9,213 nucleotides of DNA from an uncultured Selenomonadaceae bacterium. GTDB taxonomy: Bacteria > Bacillota_C > Negativicutes > Selenomonadales > Selenomonadaceae. A program made the position numbers and the translations under genes. A model generated the notes under the pieces. It ran no database searches, was not told where the DNA came from, and worked only from the letters and a program-made list of their open reading frames with translations. The stretch spans positions 1 to 9,213 of the forward strand of contig CAMIWP010000023.1 in assembly GCA_946402475.1 (NCBI GenBank), given 5' to 3'. This document shows positions 4,630 through 9,213 of this stretch, in pieces. Position 1 is the first letter of the stretch. Each line of letters starts with the position of its first letter.

Positions 4630-6489
4630 TCAATCGCAAATGGTATACCGATTCTTTCCGCCGTTCTTTGACTGGTACAGAACGCGGTCAGCACTTTTAT
4701 ACAATTCCTCGAAAGACTTTCCGTTCTTTGGGTAGATCGAAACCCCGATACTGGCTGTGATGTTCACCTCATTTCTGCCGTCCGAGTAAATTTCGTTGAT
4801 GATGGCACAGGCTGCGGCTGCCTTTGACTTTATGATCTTCTGCCCCATCTGGATCCCTTCGCCGGACAGCCTGAGAAATGCCGTAAACTCATCGCCGCCG
4901 ATCCTTCCCACATAGTCATTTTCACTGAACACCGTGCAGAGTTTCTTGGCAACTTCACTGATGACGTGATCGCCGACGATATGCCCCAAGGTATCGTTGA
5001 CTTTCTTGAAATTGTCCAGATCAATGATATAAAAAGCGTAAAGATTCTCGCTCTCACTGGATTCCGCCAAGAGATCGGTGACATAGCTCGTAAAAGCGCC
5101 CTTGTTCAAGAGTCCGGAAAGGGGATCGATCTCTGCCTTCTGCTTGAGCTGCTCGTTCTTGCTCACCTCGTCCTCCACATTCATGAAATTCCCCACCAGG
5201 CGGATCAACTCCCCGTCTTCGCCGCGTATGACCGTTCCCGTGAAGCGATACCAATAGTAATTGCCGTCCACGCAGAGAATCCGCATTTCCTTTTGGATAG
5301 AAGATGTCTTGTTTTCGGAAAGCTCCCGGAAGTCCTGAATGACAGACCTGTCATTTTCGTGCAGGAGTTTCTTTGCCTTCGCCTCCAGTTCTCCGCCGGA
5401 ATATCTTTCCTTCGCATCTGAAACAAGGAACTGGATGTTACCGTTGACTTCGAGCTGCTGTTTTCGAAAATCGTAATCAAAAACAATGGCATGGGTCTGC
5501 ATGTTGGCCATCTTGAACCTGTCGTTCGTCTTCTCGATGAGAACCGTATGATGCATGATCTGCAGGATTGTCAGGAAAAGGCAGATGAACGCCATGGTGA
5601 TCATGGCCTCCACAAAGAGCAGGTTATAGGAGAGCGTATTGCTCTGCCGATGGATCAGATCCTGGGAAATCACGATGGCGTAATACCAGTTGTTGATTCC
5701 CACGGGAGTGAGAATCGCAAGCCGTTCGCGGGATCCCGTCCGATAAGGGACGGTAACGGTCTTTTTGTTCATGATGTCCACTTTGATGTCGTTCAGGGAC
5801 GTTTTCCCATCCAACCCCCAATCCGAACCGAGATCATAGAAATTCGTAATTCGGTTTGTGACAAGCTCGTTCGTTGCAGAACGGGCAAGAATCGTCCCGT
5901 CCCCGGAAACCAGAAGACTGGTGCTCGTTTCCTGGAAGCCGACGGACTCGATCAGGTTGCTCAAAACGGAAATGTGGAACTGCCCGTACATGATACCGAC
6001 AGGAGCACCTTCTTGAATAACAGGCACCGCAACGTAGAGGAATTCCCCCATATCCCGGTCACTGAGAATGATATCGGAAATCGATGACTTCCCTTCCATG
6101 GCCCGCTTAAAGTATACCGTCCCGGAGATATTCCCGAGATTTTTTCCCGTGGTGTCAATCAGTTGGGCATCTTTTCCCGCAACGGCAATCCGCTGAAAAC
6201 CATCAAGGAGATCCATCCGAGTAACCGCTCGGGTTATCTCGTCGGGATCGCTCATATCGACGTTCTTCCATTGATGCGTCATTGCCCGAAGCAGTTCCAA
6301 TTGGTTTTCCAACTTCGTATGGAAGGCTGCCGCTTGGGAACGAGCATTCGTTTCGAGATAGAATTCCGTGGTGGATTCCACCATCTCATCGGTATTTCGT
6401 GAAAACCAGACAAAGGAGCCGATCAAGATCACGACGGTGAGCAAGACGGCGATAATCGTCGGAATATGGCGCCGGAGTGTTTTTGCCAT
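4630..6489 (-). CDS. Membrane diguanylate cyclase: dCACHE - PAS - GGDEF
   Basis: 619 residues. Transmembrane segment 1 is about 11-29. Residues about 40-280 form an extracytoplasmic double-CACHE sensor (ENQLELLRAMTHQW, DLLDGFQRIAVAGKDAQLI, GTVYFKRAMEGKSSISD, LYVAVPVIQEGAPVGIMYGQ, LVSGDGTILA, ILTPVGINNWYYAIVI). Transmembrane segment 2 is about 290-313. A PAS fold follows at about 330-442, ending in a PAC-like stretch (GNYYWYRFTGTV, LIRLVGNFMNVEDE). The GGDEF domain runs about 450-618, with IIDLDNFKKVNDTLGH (488-503), active-site loop RIGGDEF (529-535) and metal Asp490. It should make cyclic-di-GMP from two GTP. The inhibitory I-site RxxD is absent: SEND (522-525) stands there. No EAL domain follows. 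The ATG at 6489 has GGAGG seven bases upstream. It lies 39 bp after lysS and 17 bp before the binding lipoprotein gene, whose product may feed the CACHE sensor. Confidence 0.93.
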   Translation of the reverse strand: MAKTLRRHIPTIIAVLLTVVILIGSFVWFSRNTDEMVESTTEFYLETNARSQAAAFHTKLENQLELLRAMTHQWKNVDMSDPDEITRAVTRMDLLDGFQRIAVAGKDAQLIDTTGKNLGNISGTVYFKRAMEGKSSISDIILSDRDMGEFLYVAVPVIQEGAPVGIMYGQFHISVLSNLIESVGFQETSTSLLVSGDGTILARSATNELVTNRITNFYDLGSDWGLDGKTSLNDIKVDIMNKKTVTVPYRTGSRERLAILTPVGINNWYYAIVISQDLIHRQSNTLSYNLLFVEAMITMAFICLFLTILQIMHHTVLIEKTNDRFKMANMQTHAIVFDYDFRKQQLEVNGNIQFLVSDAKERYSGGELEAKAKKLLHENDRSVIQDFRELSENKTSSIQKEMRILCVDGNYYWYRFTGTVIRGEDGELIRLVGNFMNVEDEVSKNEQLKQKAEIDPLSGLLNKGAFTSYVTDLLAESSESENLYAFYIIDLDNFKKVNDTLGHIVGDHVISEVAKKLCTVFSENDYVGRIGGDEFTAFLRLSGEGIQMGQKIIKSKAAAACAIINEIYSDGRNEVNITASIGVSIYPKNGKSFEELYKSADRVLYQSKNGGKNRYTICD

Positions 6490-6509
6490 GGGATATCCTC
6501 CATTTCGCG

Positions 6510-6521
6510 CCCCTGAAGGGG
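6510..6521 (-). other. Small intercistronic hairpin between lysS and the cyclase gene
   Basis: CCCCTTCAGGGG on the minus strand forms a 4-bp GC stem with a TTCA loop. It lies between the lysS stop and the cyclase ribosome site and has no T-run. It is too small to be a convincing terminator, so readthrough from lysS into the cyclase gene looks possible. Confidence 0.3.
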
Positions 6522-6528
6522 ATAGATA

Positions 6529-8034
6529 TCAGTTATCGATGGGTTTCATGGTGGGGAAGAGCAACACATCGCGAATGGATGGACTGTCCGTCAGGAACAT
6601 GATGAGACGGTCAACGCCGATGCCAAGCCCTCCCGTAGGGGGCAAGCCGTACTCCAATGCGGTGATGAAATCCCTGTCCATGACATGAGCCTCATCGTCG
6701 CCGGCCTCCCGCTGCTTCAGCTGTTCCACAAAGCGGGCTTCCTGATCGATGGGGTCGTTGAGTTCCGTGAAACCGTTGGCGAGTTCCCTGCCGTAAACAA
6801 AGAACTCAAAGCGATCCGTGATACGCGGATCTTCGGGATTCCTCTTTGCCAAAGGAGAAATCTCCGTGGGATGCCCCGTGATGAACACCGGCTGGATCAG
6901 GCTCTCCTCCACCTTCGTTTCGAAGGCTGCATTGAGGATACCGCCGATTCCGTGCCGGGCCTCGTAGGGAATCCTCAGCTCATCTGCCATGGCCCGAGCT
7001 TCCTCTACGGTGCCGCAAGAGAGAAAATCCTTCCCCGTGGCCTCCTTCACCGCATCGTTCATGCTGATGCGCTTCGCACGGCCCAGATCGATCTCCGTGC
7101 CCTGGTAATGGATGACCGTCGTTCCGAGAACCTGCCGGGCCGTCTCCCGGACCAACTCCTCCGTCAGATCCATGAGATCTCCGTAATCCCCATAGGCCTG
7201 GTAGATCTCCACGGAAGTGAACTCGGGGTTGTGGCGTACATCCATCCCCTCGTTGCGAAAAACCCGCCCCATTTCATAAACCCGCTCAAAACCGCCCACC
7301 ACAAGGCGCTTGAGGTTCAGCTCCGTAGCGATGCGAAGGTAGAGATCCACGTCCAAGGCATTGTGGTGGGTGACGAAAGGACGGGCCGCCGCTCCTCCCG
7401 CCACAGTGGACAGGACAGGAGTCGCCACCTCCATGAAATCATGGGCATCCAGGTAGCGGCGAATAGCCTTGATGGTCTTGTTCCTCGCCTCAAAAGTCTT
7501 ACGCACCTCCGGATTCATGATGAGATCGAGGTAGCGCTGGCGATAGCGTATCTCCACGTCTTTCAGCCCGTGGAACTTCTCCGGCAGGGGACGCAGGGAT
7601 TTGGAAAGGAGCTCGAAATCCGTGATCTTTACCGTGAGCTCCCCTCGACGGGTCTTGAACACCGTGCCCTGTAAGCCAATGATGTCTCCGATGTCCAGAA
7701 GCTTGAACCGAGCGTACTTCTCCTCTCCCAGAACATCCAGCTTGAAATACACCTGAATCGCGCCGCTGCGATCGCTCAGGCTCGCGAAGCTCGCCTTGCC
7801 GTGGCCCCGGATCGCCATGAGACGCCCCGCCATGCGCACCTGTCCGTGTTCTTCCTCGTCCTCCACCCCGGAGAATTCCTCCCGCACATCCCGTGCGTGA
7901 TAAGTCACGTCATAGCGATGCCCAAAGGGAGCGATTCCCATATTGCGATATGTTTCCAGCTTATCGCGTCGAACCTTTATCATCTCGCTGAGGTCTTCCT
8001 GAGAAACCGCTTCTGCCTGCTTCTTGTCTGCCAT
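6529..8034 (-). CDS. lysS: Lysyl-tRNA synthetase, class II
   Basis: 501 residues, the usual length for bacterial LysRS. It charges tRNA-Lys with lysine in the cytoplasm. The N-terminal OB-fold anticodon-binding domain spans about 65-142 ([26 protein letters not shown]). Class II motif 1 is near 190-215 ([21 protein letters not shown]), motif 2 is [25 protein letters not shown] (252-276), and motif 3 is [13 protein letters not shown] (469-481) with the [13 protein letters not shown] end. The [30 protein letters not shown] stretch (222-251) is diagnostic for LysRS. No C-terminal addition or missing motif was seen. The ATG at 8034 follows the greA stop by 12 bp; its weak site (AGGGGA) overlaps the greA TAG. 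No T-box was found upstream, and the gene appears to be transcribed with greA. Confidence 0.98.
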   Translation of the reverse strand: MADKKQAEAVSQEDLSEMIKVRRDKLETYRNMGIAPFGHRYDVTYHARDVREEFSGVEDEEEHGQVRMAGRLMAIRGHGKASFASLSDRSGAIQVYFKLDVLGEEKYARFKLLDIGDIIGLQGTVFKTRRGELTVKITDFELLSKSLRPLPEKFHGLKDVEIRYRQRYLDLIMNPEVRKTFEARNKTIKAIRRYLDAHDFMEVATPVLSTVAGGAAARPFVTHHNALDVDLYLRIATELNLKRLVVGGFERVYEMGRVFRNEGMDVRHNPEFTSVEIYQAYGDYGDLMDLTEELVRETARQVLGTTVIHYQGTEIDLGRAKRISMNDAVKEATGKDFLSCGTVEEARAMADELRIPYEARHGIGGILNAAFETKVEESLIQPVFITGHPTEISPLAKRNPEDPRITDRFEFFVYGRELANGFTELNDPIDQEARFVEQLKQREAGDDEAHVMDRDFITALEYGLPPTGGLGIGVDRLIMFLTDSPSIRDVLLFPTMKPIDN

Positions 8035-8046
8035 GAACTCAATCCC

Positions 8047-8517
8047 CTATCCTTCGATCTCCATGATCTCATATTTTATGATACCGGCCGGAGCGTGGAC
8101 ATCCACCACGCTTCCCACCTTCTGCCCCAAAATGGCCAATCCCAAAGGCGATTCGTTGGAAATCTTGAATTCATCCGGATCCGCCTCCGTAGATCCCACC
8201 AGCATGTAAGTTTCCTCCTCGTCGAACTCCAGATCCTTCACCTTGACCTTGCTGCCCATCTGGACCACATCCCCGGCTCCGCTCTGAATGATATCAGAAT
8301 TGCGGATCTTTGCCTCCAGATCCATGATCTCGCCTTCCAGAAAGGCCTGCTCGTTCTTCGCGTCATCGTACTCGGAGTTCTCGCTGAGGTCGCCGAGAGC
8401 AATGGCTGCCTTGAGGCGCTCCGCCACCTCGATCCGCCTCACGCTCTTCAGATAGTTCAGCTTCTCCACCAGCTTGTTATAGCCGTCCTCCGTCAACATC
8501 ACACGTTTTTCTGCCAT
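8047..8517 (-). CDS. greA: Transcription elongation factor GreA
   Basis: 156 residues, typical length. GreA enters the RNA polymerase secondary channel and stimulates cleavage of backtracked RNA. The N-terminal coiled coil (about 8-76) carries the tip motif ALGDLSENSEYDDAK (40-54), with acidic catalytic-tip residues Asp43 and Glu46 (E. coli Asp41 and Glu44). The C-terminal FKBP-like domain runs about 84-156 and includes the NESPLGLAILGQKVG signature (121-135). The ATG at 8517 has only a weak GGGG site nine bases upstream. It is the first gene of the greA-lysS operon, behind a consensus promoter and a structured leader of about 76 bases. Confidence 0.98.
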   Translation of the reverse strand: MAEKRVMLTEDGYNKLVEKLNYLKSVRRIEVAERLKAAIALGDLSENSEYDDAKNEQAFLEGEIMDLEAKIRNSDIIQSGAGDVVQMGSKVKVKDLEFDEEETYMLVGSTEADPDEFKISNESPLGLAILGQKVGSVVDVHAPAGIIKYEIMEIEG

Positions 8518-8538
8518 GATTCAGCGCCCCTTTATCCT

Positions 8539-8552
8539 CGGGAAATTTCCCG
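8539..8552. promoter_or_regulatory. Perfect 14-bp palindrome in the greA leader
   Basis: CGGGAAATTTCCCG is a perfect palindrome, about 40 bases downstream of the predicted start and 22 bases before the greA ATG. It could be a hairpin in the leader RNA (5-bp stem, AATT loop) or a dimeric-protein operator. Which of these applies cannot be told. Confidence 0.35.
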
Positions 8553-8561
8553 GTTCTCCTT

Positions 8562-8594
8562 CAAATATAGAAATAGAGGCATAATGATGCCTCT
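8562..8594 (-). terminator. Hairpin with loose T-rich tail after the GIY-YIG gene, also the 5' end of the greA transcript
   Basis: On the minus strand AGAGGCAT (8594-8587) and ATGCCTCT (8582-8575) form a perfect 8-bp stem with loop CATT, followed by ATTTCTATATTTG. The stem begins inside the GIY-YIG stop codon. It may be a weak terminator for the upstream operon. It also starts exactly where the greA promoter should initiate, so it may instead cap the 5' end of the greA mRNA. Confidence 0.5.
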
Positions 8595-8866
8595 CATTCA
8601 TTATACGTTCCTTTCCTGCCTTTGTCAATCAACGCCAGCTTCTCCTCCCGGGAGAGGCGCTTGATGTGCCACTCCCGGCTCTGGGCTGCGATCTTGTCGT
8701 CAAATTCCTCGACATAGCAAAGTCGCACGGGACCGCGGCCCCTGGTGTACTTTGCGCCCCTTCCCTCGTTATGGGCCTGCACGCGTTTTTGAAGATCTGT
8801 GGTCCATCCCGTGTAAAAGGTCCCGTCTGCGCATTCCAGAATGTAAGTGTAAGCCGCGGACATCAT
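8594..8866 (-). CDS. GIY-YIG nuclease-superfamily small protein (YhbQ/UPF0213-like)
   Basis: 90 residues, a lone GIY-YIG domain. Motifs: YTYIL (6-10, GIY strand), [19 protein letters not shown] (17-35) with the YIG-type YTG and catalytic Arg28 and His32, [18 protein letters not shown] (37-54), and [17 protein letters not shown] (64-80) with catalytic Glu65. This is the UPF0213/YhbQ type, a structure-specific DNA endonuclease family whose cellular role is poorly defined. Two tandem ATGs are possible (8866 and 8863); the outer one is chosen because it overlaps the cyclophilin stop as ATGA, which suggests coupled translation. The upstream ribosome site is weak. Its last codons also carry the promoter of the greA operon. 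Confidence 0.93.
   Translation of the reverse strand: MMSAAYTYILECADGTFYTGWTTDLQKRVQAHNEGRGAKYTRGRGPVRLCYVEEFDDKIAAQSREWHIKRLSREEKLALIDKGRKGTYNE
8600..8628 (-). promoter_or_regulatory. Perfect consensus sigma-A promoter for greA-lysS
   Basis: On the minus strand TTGACA (8628-8623) and TATAAT (8605-8600) are separated by exactly 17 bases (8622-8606), matching both boxes in all positions. It lies wholly inside the 3' end of the GIY-YIG coding region. The predicted start is A8594 or G8593, about 76 bases before the greA ATG. Confidence 0.85.
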
Positions 8867-9213
8867 TTCCCGCTCTTGAGTGTAATCTTCTCTATGACCA
8901 CATCCTTTAAAGGACGATCCTGAAAATCCGTCTCTGTCTTGCCGATCTTCTTCACCACATCCATCCCTTTCACGACCTTGCCAAAGACAGAATGATGATT
9001 ATCTAACCAAGGAGTTGCCGCCAAGGTGATGAAGAATTGAGAGCCTCCCGTATTGGGGCCGGCGTTGGCCATGGACAGGATGCCTTCAGAGCTGTGCCTG
9101 AGATCCTTGTGAAACTCGTCGGGTATTGTGTAGCCCGGACCTCCCATGCCGGTCCCCTCGGGATCTCCCCCCTGAATCATGAAGCCGTCGATGACTCGAT
9201 GGAAAATCAGGCC
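8863..9213 (-). CDS. Cyclophilin-type peptidyl-prolyl cis-trans isomerase (N-terminus missing)
   Basis: The frame is open to the end of the window, so the N-terminus lies beyond 9213; 116 C-terminal residues are visible. It begins in the cyclophilin core [18 protein letters not shown], with catalytic Arg6 (visible numbering) and the Phe/Met/Gln pocket residues. It continues with [15 protein letters not shown] (20-34), [20 protein letters not shown] (44-63) and [13 protein letters not shown] (68-80) with Trp69. All the usual active-site residues seen in this part are present, so it should catalyse proline isomerisation. Whether it is cytoplasmic or secreted depends on the missing N-terminus. 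The methionine at 9180 is internal. Its TGA overlaps the ATG of the GIY-YIG gene, so the two genes are in one operon. Confidence 0.96.
   Translation of the reverse strand, partial: GLIFHRVIDGFMIQGGDPEGTGMGGPGYTIPDEFHKDLRHSSEGILSMANAGPNTGGSQFFITLAATPWLDNHHSVFGKVVKGMDVVKKIGKTETDFQDRPLKDVVIEKITLKSGK

Noticed and set aside
4613..4639. Upstream TTG start for the binding lipoprotein (overlapping the cyclase gene)
   Set aside because: The ATG at 4612 has AGGGGG at good spacing and directly begins a standard lipoprotein signal peptide; the extension would spoil the signal peptide.
8035..8060. T-box or other riboswitch before lysS
   Set aside because: Only 12 bases separate greA and lysS, and the greA leader (about 76 bases) is too short and lacks T-box landmarks.
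6685..8664. Two long plus-strand frames opposite lysS and greA
   Set aside because: They mirror highly conserved genes, lack ribosome sites and show no domain. They are typical shadows in GC-rich coding DNA.

Overview
The window is a dense chromosomal segment of about 9.2 kb and moderately high GC. It looks like a Firmicute (Bacillota). The support is Shine-Dalgarno sites of the AGGAGG or GGGG type, sigma-A-type promoters, a greA-lysS pair, and a small DUF1858 redox-disulfide protein. A signal-peptide SIMPL protein and an extracytoplasmic SGNH hydrolase would fit a double-membraned Negativicutes such as the Selenomonas group. That finer placement is inference from gene content and style. No rRNA, tRNA, CRISPR array, insertion sequence or phage gene was seen.

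Layout, left to right. (1) Positions 1-843 (+) hold the 3' part of an Fn3-like plus SGNH/GDSL hydrolase gene. (2) Positions 844-3216 (-) hold a three-gene envelope operon read from right to left: a SIMPL-domain secreted protein, an Lgt-fold membrane protein that has lost most catalytic residues, and a membrane-anchored NodB polysaccharide deacetylase. Its last stop codon abuts the stop of the SGNH gene. (3) Positions 3280-3637 (+) hold a self-contained unit: a good promoter, a structured leader, a 65-residue DUF1858 CxxC protein and a strong intrinsic terminator. (4) Positions 3653-6489 (-) hold two signalling genes: a dCACHE-PAS-GGDEF diguanylate cyclase followed 17 bp later by a sugar-binding-type lipoprotein with no ABC transporter beside it. 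(5) Positions 6529-8628 (-) hold lysS and greA, preceded by a perfect consensus promoter (TTGACA-17-TATAAT) that lies inside the end of the next gene. (6) Positions 8594-9213 (-) hold a GIY-YIG nuclease-like gene and, overlapping it by ATGA, the C-terminal part of a cyclophilin peptidyl-prolyl isomerase that runs off the window.

How they work together. greA, lysS, the cyclase and the binding protein all read the same way with short gaps (12, 39 and 17 bp) and no clear terminator between them. The signalling pair may therefore be co-expressed with housekeeping genes. The binding lipoprotein next to a membrane cyclase with an extracytoplasmic dCACHE domain suggests a ligand-sensing pair that controls cyclic-di-GMP. 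The SGNH hydrolase, deacetylase and Lgt-like protein all point to envelope or polysaccharide modification, though no substrate can be named.

The most interesting points are the catalytically stripped Lgt homologue, the orphan binding protein-diguanylate cyclase pair, the perfect greA promoter that starts its RNA in a hairpin, and the alternative hairpins in the DUF1858 leader. No clearly new system was seen.
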